Part shown: positions 10,000 through 19,075 of the stretch, one piece after another
How the letters are laid out: each line of letters opens with the position of its first letter
Position numbering within the stretch: the first letter of the stretch is position 1
Assembly (NCBI GenBank): GCA_046727735.1
Contig: JBKPDF010000045.1
Span: 1-64,000, forward strand
Reading direction: 5' to 3'
DNA from: AP-16 sp046727735
GTDB lineage: Bacteria > Pseudomonadota > Alphaproteobacteria > Rhizobiales > Xanthobacteraceae
DNA length: 64,000 bases
Notes under the pieces: generated by a model
Database searches by the model: none
What the model was told of the DNA's origin: nothing
The model's input: the letters and a program-made list of their open reading frames with translations, nothing else
Position numbers and translations under genes: made by a program

Positions 10000-10431
10000 C
10001 TATCGGGGCCGCAGGGAGAAGACTTCACGCAGCGGCTGCATCTTTGCCTCGGTTGCAATGTAGAGAAAGCCGCCGGCGAGCCCGAAATTCTTCAAAAAGT
10101 CCCAGAAGTGCTGGTTCCAGGCATCGCCGTTGAAGGGAAAGCTCCAGAAGTTTTTGAACAGCACTGCGGTGGCGATCACGTAAAATACGAACAGCAGCGC
10201 GGCCTGACGCCGATAAACACCAAGCAGGACGCAAATCGGCCCGACGATTTCGAGGATGCCGCCGAGCACCAACAACAGCGTCGCCATCGGCGCAGGCAGC
10301 GGGATCCAGCCATGCGCGGCCTGGTCCATCGCTGCCTGGTAATCGAAGACTTTGTTCAATGCGCTGAACGGAAAGATCAGCACCAGGAAAAGTCTGGCAA
10401 TGAAGGCGAGGAGCTCCTCCTGTCGGTTCAT
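10000..10431 (-). CDS. DoxX family membrane protein
   Basis: A 143-residue protein with four predicted membrane segments, including an N-terminal segment with LFLVLIFPFSALNKVFDY and the characteristic LLLVLGGILEIVGPICVLLG. These match the DoxX/DUF417 fold of small inner-membrane proteins sometimes linked to redox or sulfur stress. The start at 10431 was preferred to longer in-frame options because those add an arginine-rich stretch overlapping the upstream gene. It sits 38 bases after the VOC gene and before the sugar cluster. A second DoxX gene is at 54036. The biochemical role is unknown. Confidence 0.82.
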   Translation of the reverse strand: MNRQEELLAFIARLFLVLIFPFSALNKVFDYQAAMDQAAHGWIPLPAPMATLLLVLGGILEIVGPICVLLGVYRRQAALLFVFYVIATAVLFKNFWSFPFNGDAWNQHFWDFLKNFGLAGGFLYIATEAKMQPLREVFSLRPR

Positions 10432-10469
10432 GGTCTGCTCCGCTGCGGAAAGTTTCGGACCGCCTCTCG

Positions 10470-11522
10470 CTATTCCTCGACCAGTCGCAACGCGTGGCCG
10501 GTTGGGTCGCGCACCATAATAGCTCGCTTGAACCCAAGCTGAGCCTGCGCGTCTTCCGGTATTGCGACCACCTCGGGCGTGATGAACTGCGCGCCTGCCT
10601 TGCGCAGTCGCTCGGTGAGCACGGCGATGTTCCTGGTGACCAGCGTCGTCTGCCAATGCCAGAGATCATTGGCTTTGGTGTCCGCCGGCAGCGGCCGGCC
10701 CCCCGGCGGCGTCTTGTAATCCAAGAACTCGATGTGTGGCGGTGCTGACGGCGGCAGCATGGCGGTAACCAGGCAGGTATCGTTGAACAAGCCGTCCAGG
10801 ACCTCCTGCGTCGTGCCGGTGTTTAGCGTGATCGTACCGATCTTCAATCCGAGCAGATCGCGATAGAACGCCATGCCCTCGTTGCTGGCCGCAATGGTCA
10901 TGGCGGTATGATCGAGGCCGAGGAACAGCTTGTTTGTCGGCTTGCGCCAGGATGCGTCGCCTTTCCCGGATGGGAAATAGATCAGCTCGAGATCGTGACC
11001 TTCCGGATCATGGAATTTGATTGCCCTTATCCCCGCGGCGCCAGGGTTCGACGGCGGGATGGCGATGGGATACGCGGAAACCTGCTGGACGTTGTTGTCC
11101 TGCAGGATCTTGTAAGCGGCATCCATGTCCCGCACGACGATGGCCATATGTTGGAACCATTGGTCGTTGCTGTAGGAGGGTACCGGGATTGGACGGCCTG
11201 CGGGCGGCGAGACATATTGCGTGAGCTCGACGACCTGATCGCCCAACTGCAAATGGACGATGCGCATGCTGGCGTTGAACACGCCTTGCAATTTGCCGTA
11301 ATCGGCGCCCACCAGGCGGAAATCGGCGAATTTTTCGAACTGCAGGACCCTCGTGAAGAAACTTGCTTCCCGGTCCGCATCGGCGACGGTGAAACCGATC
11401 GCTTGCACGCGCTGCACGTCGGCGGACGGCCGATCCTGGGCCCAGGCAAGGTCTCCCGCAGATGCCAAGAAGCCGACAGTCGCAGCGACCAAGAAAGCTC
11501 GGCTGAAACGTGCGGCCGCCAT
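10470..11522 (-). CDS. exported VOC (glyoxalase-like) protein with two domains
   Basis: Residues 1-28 form a signal peptide ending in AWA, so the mature protein should be periplasmic. Two vicinal-oxygen-chelate modules follow: one with VQAIGFTVADADREASFF and HDPEGHDLELIYF, the other with LGLDHTAMTIAASNEGMAFY and RDPTGHALRLVE. Each keeps the beta-alpha-beta-beta-beta pattern and His/Glu positions that bind metal in glyoxalases and dioxygenases. A secreted tandem VOC is less common than cytoplasmic ones. It is the first gene of the minus-strand cluster that includes DoxX and the glucosidases. Substrate unknown. Confidence 0.8.
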   Translation of the reverse strand: MAAARFSRAFLVAATVGFLASAGDLAWAQDRPSADVQRVQAIGFTVADADREASFFTRVLQFEKFADFRLVGADYGKLQGVFNASMRIVHLQLGDQVVELTQYVSPPAGRPIPVPSYSNDQWFQHMAIVVRDMDAAYKILQDNNVQQVSAYPIAIPPSNPGAAGIRAIKFHDPEGHDLELIYFPSGKGDASWRKPTNKLFLGLDHTAMTIAASNEGMAFYRDLLGLKIGTITLNTGTTQEVLDGLFNDTCLVTAMLPPSAPPHIEFLDYKTPPGGRPLPADTKANDLWHWQTTLVTRNIAVLTERLRKAGAQFITPEVVAIPEDAQAQLGFKRAIMVRDPTGHALRLVEE

Positions 11523-11920
11523 CGCTATTATGCCTCGCCATCAACCTTATTTCGGCCGGAGGACCAATTATTCAACACCGGTGGTGAATCCGCAACTGCG
11601 CGTCTTCAGGAAAGCGAGGACTGCCGCGGACATCGTCGGGGGACGGTGATCATCTTCCGCGAGACAGCGGTTACGCGATTGGCTTTGGTCGGCACCGTCC
11701 GGGAGCAGCCCCGATGCGCGTCGTTCTGCCGCCGAAGGGCCGCGATCTCAGGCTCGACTTCCTCCCGCGGCGTCGGGCGTTGCGGTAATGACCGGCGTTG
11801 CCGCCTACCGCTCCTGGTCGAAGAAAGTTGAGAAGGCTCGGCCAAACCCCGCGCCGGCATCGGCCTGACCGGCGCTCAGTGTTGCAAGTCGACTGCGTCC
11901 GCCAGCTCGCAGTCCGAACT
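11523..11920. other. intergenic stretch, nothing recognised
   Basis: Upstream of the VOC gene. Open frames here are arginine-rich with no family resemblance. It presumably holds the promoter of the minus-strand sugar cluster, but I could not single out convincing -35/-10 boxes. Confidence 0.4.
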
Positions 11921-12208
11921 TCAATTTGCAGGTGGTGCGGTCGTGCGCCGGGGAATATCTGTGCCTCGCAAAAAGCTGGGATCATCACGGGTTACAGTAC
12001 CGAGCGGATATGGAAACGAAGACGTTTTGGGCGCAGGCTTTGGCTTCACCCGGACGGCCTTTTTCAAGGCAATCTCCTGTACCGTATTGTCGGAAATAAC
12101 AGCTGTGTGAAGTGTCGCCGCGGAAGCCGCCATAGTGGCAGTAGGCGCGGCCAGGGCGGTGAAGACGCTGACCAGCAACGGCTTGTTCACGGATTTCCTG
12201 TCGGCCAT
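11921..12208 (-). CDS. putative small exported protein, hypothetical
   Basis: A 95-residue frame starting MADRKSVNKPLLVSVFTALA, followed by an Ala-rich stretch with likely cleavage near TMAASAA. The mature part is basic and proline-rich (VRVKPKPAPKTSSFPYP). The signal-like start and a purine-rich AGGAAG 11 bases upstream of the ATG favour a real gene. There is no recognisable family, and codon use is less biased than in neighbouring genes, so it may be a decaying or spurious frame. Confidence 0.38.
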   Translation of the reverse strand: MADRKSVNKPLLVSVFTALAAPTATMAASAATLHTAVISDNTVQEIALKKAVRVKPKPAPKTSSFPYPLGTVTRDDPSFLRGTDIPRRTTAPPAN

Positions 12209-12694
12209 TCCGTGTTGATCTTCCTGTGCCACCCCAACGGCGATCTTGGTGCCCAGGCGTGACCGTGCCGAAGGTCGAGGATGGCAACTTCACGCCGGAG
12301 TTCATCGCCTCCGATGCGCTGGGTGCCGGTGGGATGCTGCGTATCGCAGTATGTTCGCATTCTTCATGGCTCCCACCGCCTGTGCATGAGTTCCGCGCGG
12401 AAGCTAGCCGAAGAGGACACTCGACGGGTTCACAAGGGCGGGAGCAGGGTTGTGGCACAGCGGCCAGCGTAATCCTGAATGGCCGATTTCGAGACGATAG
12501 AACGTCAGCGCCACCGCCCACACACGAGACCCTCGTGAGCGCCGGAAAAAATCAGCGAATTTTCGGATCGAGCCGACACCGGCACGGCCGGGACTGGCGA
12601 GATCGAGACCGAGCGCGGCGGGATACGGTGGAACAGTCAAGGCCGAACGACGGTTAGACTTGGCGCAACTTTCCGGGAATCGAAGGAGACTGAC
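12209..12694. other. intergenic stretch, no supported gene
   Basis: Nearly 500 bases with only short arginine/proline-rich frames on both strands. The 3' end carries the GAAGGAG ribosome-binding site of the next plus-strand gene. No repeat or RNA structure stood out. Confidence 0.4.
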
Positions 12695-13042
12695 ATGACG
12701 AAGATGCAACGTATGGTCGCGTTCGGCTTGGCCGGCACAATCGCCTTTGGTGCAGCCAGCGAACTACAGGCTGCGCCGGTTCTGACCAACACCGCCATCA
12801 GCAAGGCAGCGGCAGTTGGCGGGGTTACTGACGCCCGCTGGCGTGGGCGCGGTTGGCGGGGGCCAGCCGTTGTGATTGGCGGAATCGGTTTGGGCCTGGC
12901 GGTCGCGCCGTACTATTACGGCGGCCCCTACTACGACGGTCCCTACTACGCCGGTCCGTATTATTACCCGTACTGGAATTCCGGGTCCGGCGTTTGTTGG
13001 GATCGCGGCCGTCGAACCGTGTGCCCTGGTTCCGGCAACTGA
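12695..13042 (+). CDS. small Gly/Tyr-rich exported protein
   Basis: The 115-residue protein has a signal peptide (cleavage near residue 26, ELQAA), a short Trp/Arg-Gly segment (WRGRGWRGP), a hydrophobic VVIGGIGLGLAVAP segment and then repeats of the form YYxGPYY. It ends in a Cys-containing tail (CWDRGRRTVCPG). Proteins of this build are common in Bradyrhizobium-type genomes and are thought to sit at the envelope; function is unknown. A good GAAGGAG site lies 7 bases before the ATG, which supports this start. Two other Tyr-rich exported proteins are at 31673 and 33268. Confidence 0.75.
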   Translation: MTKMQRMVAFGLAGTIAFGAASELQAAPVLTNTAISKAAAVGGVTDARWRGRGWRGPAVVIGGIGLGLAVAPYYYGGPYYDGPYYAGPYYYPYWNSGSGVCWDRGRRTVCPGSGN

Positions 13043-13117
13043 AGTCCGCGCTTCGGCGCCCTGCGGCTATCGGCGAGATGTGAGGCGCTATCGGTGCCAT
13101 CACCTCGACGGTGAGGC

Positions 13118-14716
13118 TCACCACTGTTTTTTGTTGTGCTCCTGGATCGCGTCGTAAAGGTTCACGGGCGCGAAATCGTCAGTCAGCAGCGCAGCCGTCG
13201 ACACGTTGGGATCCGGGGCGACATCATAGAGCATCCGGATCAGGGAGTACTGAAACTGATGTGATTTTTGAAGCGCGGTCGCCCGTTGCATCAGATCGGC
13301 ATCGTCAGGACGGACGCTTGCTCCCGCTACGGCAATGATGTTTCCTTCTCCCGTCCCGTAAAGGTCGACCCAAGGAAAGCTTGCACGCAGCGTCTTGACG
13401 GTGCTGGCGTATAGTTTCGTGCCGGTATGCACGTTGAATACCACGACGCCGTCGGGCGCGAGATGCGTCTTGACCAGGTTGTAAAACTCGCTCGTCAGCA
13501 GGTGAAAAGGAACGTAACCGCCGCGGAAGGCATCCACCATCATCACATCGTAGATTTGTCGCGTGCGATTGAGAAACACGCGGCCGTCGCTTTCGACAAA
13601 GCGGACGCGTTCAGTCTCTTGCAGACCGAAATAGTTCTTTGCAGCTGTGATCACACCGGGATCGAGCTCGACGTTGTCGATCGTAAGGTCACCGAGATAG
13701 TGCACGAGATATGTCGGAACCGAACCACCGCCCAGGCCGATGGTCAGCAGACGGTCCACCTTGGTCGGGTATGCCAGGCCCACAGTCATTACCCGCGTAT
13801 ACAGCACGGGTAGATTGGCCGGATCGGCAAGGTCGCTGACCGACTCGGTGTACCGGCCGCGATACCGCTGGAACGACATCGTCAGAAGACTACGTTCTTT
13901 GGTGATGAAAATATCGTTGTACTCGGTTTCAATGTGCGAAACCGGGCCGTCGGGAACTTTGAGTATCCGGGCTCGCACAACGTCATCGACAAGTTCGCCG
14001 GCTTCGGCTCCAAACCGGCTGAGGAAAATCAGCAAAAATACAGCGACGCTCAGTGCATCGCGCGGTCTCGTCTGCCTGAACAGCATGGGCAGTGCCGACA
14101 GCGAAAGTCCCCCTATCGTTCCGACGGCCCCCAGAAGCAGCGTGATGGCCCGCGAGCCGATGGTCGGGATCAGCAGAAAGGTTATTCCCAGCGTGCCGAC
14201 GATGCTCCCGGCTGCGGAAATCCCATAGATGATCCCGGAAGTCTTGCCCGAACTCTTCGTGGAACGGATCAGCAATCGGATGGCGAAGGGGGTGTACATG
14301 CCTAGACAAGTGACGGGCCAAAACATGAGCAGCACCGCGGCAAGCAGGCTGCCGACTCGAACATCTTCGATGGTGCCCAACACGAGATCCAGCATGGCAT
14401 CCCCGAACATCGGCAACACCAGCAAATAGAATGACCCGCAGACGACCGATAGCGCGAGCACCGAAATCGAAGGGTACCTATCTGCGATCCAGCCGCCGAC
14501 GAAATAACCTACAGACAGAGCCGCGAGGACCGTCGAGATCAACGAGGCCCAAGTGTAAATTCCACTGCCGAAATACGGGTTGAGGTAACGAGATCCGAGC
14601 ATTTCGAATCCCATGACGATCCCGCCAGTGAGGAACGCAACCATATAGATGGTCAGCCTTGCGACCTGCGATTCAGCAGCGTCGCAGTACGTTTTGTTTG
14701 ACCGCTGATGGTTCAA
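13118..14716 (-). CDS. membrane-fused spermidine-synthase-like protein
   Basis: About seven to eight membrane segments fill residues 20-235. A cytoplasmic methyltransferase-fold domain follows, with GLGGGS at 327-332, VELDP at 349-353, DGR at 377-379 and a DVMMVDAF strand near 390. This matches the fused MFS/spermidine-synthase family, in which the C-terminal domain resembles polyamine aminopropyltransferases. The usual catalytic Asp pair is only partly recognisable (VDAF rather than xDxxD), so aminopropyl transfer should not be assumed. It is convergent with the exported protein at 12695 and directly follows a decayed exported-protein gene. Confidence 0.8.
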   Translation of the reverse strand: MNHQRSNKTYCDAAESQVARLTIYMVAFLTGGIVMGFEMLGSRYLNPYFGSGIYTWASLISTVLAALSVGYFVGGWIADRYPSISVLALSVVCGSFYLLVLPMFGDAMLDLVLGTIEDVRVGSLLAAVLLMFWPVTCLGMYTPFAIRLLIRSTKSSGKTSGIIYGISAAGSIVGTLGITFLLIPTIGSRAITLLLGAVGTIGGLSLSALPMLFRQTRPRDALSVAVFLLIFLSRFGAEAGELVDDVVRARILKVPDGPVSHIETEYNDIFITKERSLLTMSFQRYRGRYTESVSDLADPANLPVLYTRVMTVGLAYPTKVDRLLTIGLGGGSVPTYLVHYLGDLTIDNVELDPGVITAAKNYFGLQETERVRFVESDGRVFLNRTRQIYDVMMVDAFRGGYVPFHLLTSEFYNLVKTHLAPDGVVVFNVHTGTKLYASTVKTLRASFPWVDLYGTGEGNIIAVAGASVRPDDADLMQRATALQKSHQFQYSLIRMLYDVAPDPNVSTAALLTDDFAPVNLYDAIQEHNKKQW

Positions 14717-14726
14717 GTCGGAAGCT

Positions 14727-15220
14727 CTATTTGGTTCTTGTGAGCACGATTTTCGGCCCGCGTTGGCCCGCCGTATCGAGCGAATAACCCTCCATCCGGT
14801 TGCCGCTCAGGGTCACGAAGAAACGATCCGGATTGTAATTTCTTTTCGCCCCGGAAGGCTCGCGCGGATTGGAGCACTCGATGTGTATTTCGGCATTGAC
14901 CGTGGTGACGCGAACATCCTGGATCACGGTTCCGCCATTGGAAGCGGTCAATGTCACCTTTCCGAAGTACAGGTTGTCGTTCTGCTTGCGTACGATCTCG
15001 AGCACACCCTGTAGGTATCTCGCGCGCCCTTCCAGGCGATTTGCCAGTTCCCGATCAACTCGCCAATCTGAGCTTGTACGACATGGAGATTTCGGCTTGC
15101 AGGAGGACGTCCTAATGGAAGGAAGTTCGCGGCGGAGGACATCGCGCCCAGGTCCCAGGCCGCGATGCCTAGGATCACGACGACGGTCCCGCACCTGATG
15201 CGGAAATGAAGATTGCCCAC
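14727..15220 (-). pseudogene. frameshifted small exported protein
   Basis: Two frames look like halves of one gene. From a GTG at 15220 a signal-peptide-like start reads MGNLHFRIRCGTVVVILGIA and continues to about LPLGRPPAS. The C-terminal half is in another frame and has clear coding character (LANRLEGRARYLQGVLEIV to the stop, with FFVTLSGNRMEGYSLD). Between them, around 15060-15115, no single frame joins both and a third frame is open only briefly. This suggests one or two frameshifts, either decay or sequencing error. I do not recognise the family. It follows the decayed SnoaL-like remnant region. Confidence 0.5.
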
Positions 15221-15467
15221 CGCCAGCCCCCCCAGGAAATTGGAGCAGCGGTCCTATCACATGGGCACCTGCGCCGAAAGCCCTTCTCGGTGCGGGTCGG
15301 TCACATTCTCGCCGCTATTTGCTGCTGCGGGCGGGAAATAACACTGAGCTGGTCCGGCCTTCAGGAGCACCGGCATGTATGCAGACGTGTAGAGCTGATA
15401 CTGATCACGCGGTCCGGATATTCGTGGTGGCCGCAATAATGGTCTTATCTCCGGCGGATAGACGTAG

Positions 15468-15875
15468 AGCGAGAGCGTATGGCCGGATTTCGAAATGCGC
15501 GTCTATCTGCCGGGAGTACCGGCGACGAGCCGCAGGGTGGTGCTGCCGCATGTCGTCGTGATGGGATTCGACGAGACGGGTAGGGTGGCTTTTGAGCACA
15601 TCTATTGGGATCAGGCGACGTTGCTGGTTCAGGTCGGGCTTCTCGACCCTGCGCACCTGCCGGTTTCTGGTGCAGAGCAAGCCGCGAGGTTGATGGATCC
15701 GGCGCGGCCTGCAAATGAAATGAGCGAGCGCGATCCCAAAAACATACCGGTTGAAATCAGGCGATACTCGGCCGTCGCGCGGACGCCGCCGCCGAAGATG
15801 CGGCGTAATCGGGCCTTCCACGCCTGTGGCGTGTCCCCCAGTTCCATCCATGTTCAATTGCGGGACTTTCCTTGA
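15468..15875 (+). pseudogene. C-terminal remnant of a SnoaL-like / NTF2-fold protein
   Basis: The frame reads WPDFEMRVYLPGVPATS, then VVLPHVVVMGFDETGRVAF, EHIYWDQATLL and GLLDPAHLPVSG. This is the recognisable second half of SnoaL-like (NTF2-fold) proteins, where HEHIYWDQA is strongly conserved. The N-terminal half is missing: an in-frame stop lies at 15465-15467 and no upstream frame on this strand continues the fold. After about PARPANEM the frame runs on without family resemblance. I therefore call it a truncated remnant, perhaps left by a deletion joining it to 15260-15460. Confidence 0.55.
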
Positions 15876-16001
15876 TCGGCAGCTTGTCCCCGGCTTGCCT
15901 GCGGCCTGCCGGTTGCGCTCCCGCCGTCCGATTGAACGAGTTGCCCGATTGTCGAAGACCAAGCGGGGTGCGACAAGACCGCCAGCCACCAGGAGAAGCG
16001 T

Positions 16002-16997
16002 ATGCGCACGGTCGCCATCGAAGAGCACTTCTCGGTTCCAGCGCTGGTCCGGCGCATCGACCAGGAAGCGATCAGCCGACGCGGCTACCGGGCGAGGACG
16101 CCGCCGCGAGATCGTCCAAGCCCGCTGGAGCTGCTGCCCGAAATCGGCGAGCGGCGTCTGCGATCGATGGACGAGGCCGGCATCAGCGTACAGGTGCTTT
16201 CGAACAGCGGACCCGGCCCGGATCTTGTTTCCGGGCCCGACGGCGTCGCGATCACCCGAGAGCTCAACGATCACCTCGCGGACGTTGTGGCAAAGTACCC
16301 CGATCGCTTCGCAGGCTTCGCCGCACTGCCGATGCAGATGCCCGATGCCGCCGCAGCCGAATTGGCGCGCACCGTCAGAGAACTGGGTTTCGTCGGCGCC
16401 ATGATCCACGGCACGACCGAAGGACGCTTTCTCGATCATCCGAGCTACGATGGCCTGCTCGCCGCAGCCGTGGACCTCGACGTGCCGATCTACATCCACC
16501 CGCACATTCCACCCGAGCCGGTGCGGCGAGCCTACTTTTCCGATCTGCCGCCCGGCGCGAGCCGGGTGCTCGAAACCTCCGGGTGGGGCTGGCATTCGGA
16601 GACTGCGGTCCATCTCTTGCGCTTGATCGTGGCCGGCAGGCTCGACCGTCACCCGCGCCTCAAACTCATCATCGGCCATATGGGCGAAATGGTGCCGATG
16701 ATGCTGGCCCGCATCGATCAAGTCTTCGCGGCCGACATCGACCATCTGCAGAGGCCGATCAGCCGCACCATTCTGGAGCAGGTATGGATCACCACGAGCG
16801 GCGTGTTCGACGAGCCGGCGTTTCTCGCGGCTCTGCTGACCTTCGGCATCGACCGCATTCTATTCTCGGTGGATTACCCCTATGCGCCGAATGCGAAGGG
16901 CCGCGAGTTTCTCGATCGTATCTCGCTCGCACCTGCCGATCTGACAAAGCTCGCGCACGGCAACGCGGATGCGCTCTTGAGGCTCAAGACGGCGTAA
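16002..16997 (+). CDS. amidohydrolase-2 family protein (gamma-resorcylate decarboxylase / ACMSD-like)
   Basis: A 331-residue TIM-barrel protein beginning with IEEHF, where the E-x-H pair (E7, H9) replaces the HxH of classical amidohydrolases, as in gamma-resorcylate and related decarboxylases. Other likely metal ligands are H166 in YIHPH, H226 in IGHMGE and D291 in SVDYPY, all in family order. Such enzymes remove CO2 non-oxidatively from aromatic or muconate-type acids. There is no operon partner: the upstream gene is a remnant and the downstream gene is convergent. The exact substrate is not predictable. Confidence 0.85.
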   Translation: MRTVAIEEHFSVPALVRRIDQEAISRRGYRARTPPRDRPSPLELLPEIGERRLRSMDEAGISVQVLSNSGPGPDLVSGPDGVAITRELNDHLADVVAKYPDRFAGFAALPMQMPDAAAAELARTVRELGFVGAMIHGTTEGRFLDHPSYDGLLAAAVDLDVPIYIHPHIPPEPVRRAYFSDLPPGASRVLETSGWGWHSETAVHLLRLIVAGRLDRHPRLKLIIGHMGEMVPMMLARIDQVFAADIDHLQRPISRTILEQVWITTSGVFDEPAFLAALLTFGIDRILFSVDYPYAPNAKGREFLDRISLAPADLTKLAHGNADALLRLKTA

Positions 16998-17235
16998 AAA
17001 ATAGGAGCACTCCCACCTAGCAAAATGATCGCTCCAATCGGTGCCTGGCAGTTATGGGCCGTTCAGACAAGCCTATCGAGCGTCCTGCTCGTCGGCCTAC
17101 CACGGCGGCATCCCCGGATCATGTAATGCATCATAAATTTCGAGGACGATTGTCTGTTCTTTGGCGATAGCTCGCCAATGCACGTTGCGATTGCCGCGCA
17201 TCTCCGGCAGGACCCTCCGCCGACCGGCGCGGGCG

Positions 17236-18165
17236 TCAGTCCTTCAGTTCCGCGAGTGCGTTCCTGAGCATGTCCGCGCTGCGCTCGAGCGCAGTGCGCT
17301 CGTCCGCCGACATCTCCGGCTCCAGAATGCGCGAGACGCCGTCGTGGCCGAGCACGCTCGGCAGCGAGAGCGTGACGCCGTATTTCGGGTTGAACGAACC
17401 GACCGGGATCACCGCGCGTTCGTCGCGCAAGATTGCTTCGACGATCCGGGCCGTGGCCATGCCGATGCCCAACTGGCTCGCGCCGGTACCTTCGATGATC
17501 ATGATGTTCGCGTAGCGGACCTCCTGCTCCACCTGTTTGCGGAACGCCTCCGGAGATTCTCCGGCGATCGCCGCCAAAGCGCGGGTCCCGGCGACGCGGG
17601 CCGAGGACCACAGGAAAACCTGGGACGTGCCGTGCTCGCCCGCCACCTGTGCCTCGACTTGATGCGGGCTGACCTGCATCTGGCGTGCGAGGTGAAAGCG
17701 GAAGCGCAGCGTGTCCAAAAACGTGCCGCTGCTGAGCACGCGCGGATGCCCGGCGAGGCGCCGCGCCAGATCGGCCAGCGGGTCGGGCGGATCGGTGACG
17801 ACAAGAAGCAGCGCCTGCGGCGCGACTGCCGCGATTCTGGGGACGATATCGCGATAGACGCCGGCATTGGTCCGCAGCAGCTTGAGCCGCCCCTTCGGAT
17901 CGTTGCGGTCCGTCGCGCCACCCGCCTTCTCGTTGACGCCCGCCGTGATGATCACGAGCCTCGCGTCCGCGAGATCGGCATAGTCGCCGGCGCGCAGCAC
18001 GACCGCGGGCGAAAGCGTGGCGCCGTACTGCAGATCCGCGACGACGCCCTCGGCCCGCCGGCGATCGCGATCGATGACCGCGATCTCGCAAGCCGCGCCT
18101 CGCATCACCAAAGAAAGCAGCGACGCGGAGCCGACCGCACCGGCGCCGATCAGCCCCAGCTTCAT
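17236..18165 (-). CDS. lactate/malate dehydrogenase family protein
   Basis: The 309-residue protein starts MKLGLIGAGAVGSA with the NAD Rossmann motif GAGAVG at 7-12. It keeps the LDH-type order: AGVNEKAGG active-site loop, VVTDPPDP where LDHs have TNPVD, SSGTFLDTLRFRFHLA, and GEHGTSQ with the catalytic His. The Asn-to-Asp and Val-to-Pro changes in the substrate loop suggest a substrate other than plain lactate or malate. Its ATG overlaps the stop of the YoaK-like gene by four bases (ATGA), indicating translational coupling. Confidence 0.85.
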   Translation of the reverse strand: MKLGLIGAGAVGSASLLSLVMRGAACEIAVIDRDRRRAEGVVADLQYGATLSPAVVLRAGDYADLADARLVIITAGVNEKAGGATDRNDPKGRLKLLRTNAGVYRDIVPRIAAVAPQALLLVVTDPPDPLADLARRLAGHPRVLSSGTFLDTLRFRFHLARQMQVSPHQVEAQVAGEHGTSQVFLWSSARVAGTRALAAIAGESPEAFRKQVEQEVRYANIMIIEGTGASQLGIGMATARIVEAILRDERAVIPVGSFNPKYGVTLSLPSVLGHDGVSRILEPEMSADERTALERSADMLRNALAELKD

Positions 18166-18878
18166 GGCGACATGCTCCTCGCGACGGCCGTGCAGCAAGC
18201 GAGGCCGACAACGACGGCCAGCATCGGAAGCCAGGCGAGCAGAGAGAGCGCAGCGCCGGCCAGAATGCCGGCGACGATCGCGCCGAACCCATAGGCGAGA
18301 AACATCCCGATCTGCCGTTTGGTGTCGGGATGCACGCCGCTTTCGGAACGCCGCAGCAACCTGTCCGTGAGAGAGATCACGATGCTGATGAACGTGCTCG
18401 TGAACACGATGGTATTGATGCCCGGCGAATTGATCTGCCGTGCCGCGACGCCCTGCAGGCCCATGCCGATCGCGGACAGCAGGATCAGCATATAGAGGGC
18501 CGCACTTTCCGCCGGAGGCCCCGTCGCCGTCAAGATCGCGCCGAACATGATCAAACACGCGATCTCGAGCAGCAGCAACAATCGCACGACGTCGAGGGCG
18601 CCCGCGTTGCTCCGGCGCTTGCGAAAATTGATCACGGCCCCGAGCAAAGCGCCGCACGCAAAGCCGGCGAGCGCGGAGACGGAGTGGGTGGCGGATGTGA
18701 TGCTGCCCTGGTGGAGCGCGATCCCGAGCAGAGCGGCGTTCCCGGTCATTGCCGAGGTGAACACGTTGCCGAGCACGATGAAGGTCGTAACGTCCGTCAA
18801 GCCGGAAGCGGTGGCGAGAGCCGCTAGCCCGACGTCGAGGATTGCGATGCGGTCGGTCCAGGAGCGGGGATGTGCCAT
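18162..18878 (-). CDS. YoaK/DUF1275 family membrane protein
   Basis: A 238-residue protein with six or seven membrane segments, containing the DUF1275-type start GLTDVTTFIVLGNVFTSAMT, the following NAALLG and a later GVAARQINSPGINTIVFTST motif. The family is of unknown transport or signalling function and is widespread in soil bacteria. It is followed with a 4-base overlap by the LDH-like dehydrogenase, so the two are very likely co-expressed. That would fit import or export of a hydroxy or keto acid, but this is inference only. Confidence 0.85.
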   Translation of the reverse strand: MAHPRSWTDRIAILDVGLAALATASGLTDVTTFIVLGNVFTSAMTGNAALLGIALHQGSITSATHSVSALAGFACGALLGAVINFRKRRSNAGALDVVRLLLLLEIACLIMFGAILTATGPPAESAALYMLILLSAIGMGLQGVAARQINSPGINTIVFTSTFISIVISLTDRLLRRSESGVHPDTKRQIGMFLAYGFGAIVAGILAGAALSLLAWLPMLAVVVGLACCTAVARSMSP

Positions 18879-19075
18879 GGAAGATCCCAGTGCTCGACGG
18901 GCAGACGCCCGATACGTACACCACGCTCACGCTGGGCGCGATCAACGCTTTCGAGGAGGATCGTTGCGAGCGAAACGAGCAGCGAGCCGGGTGAGGATTT
19001 CGTTTCGTGATCGGAACAGGTTGGGCAGCTCAGCTCGTCTGCGCAACGCAGAAGGAAAAACGGCTGAGCGCGCCA

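Noticed and set aside
12404..12709. 101-residue minus-strand frame upstream of the exported protein gene
   Set aside because: It has no ribosome-binding site or family resemblance and overlaps the well-supported start region of the gene at 12695.
15405..16745. 446-residue minus-strand frame across the amidohydrolase
   Set aside because: It is arginine/histidine-rich and antisense to a well-supported amidohydrolase; it shows no family motif.
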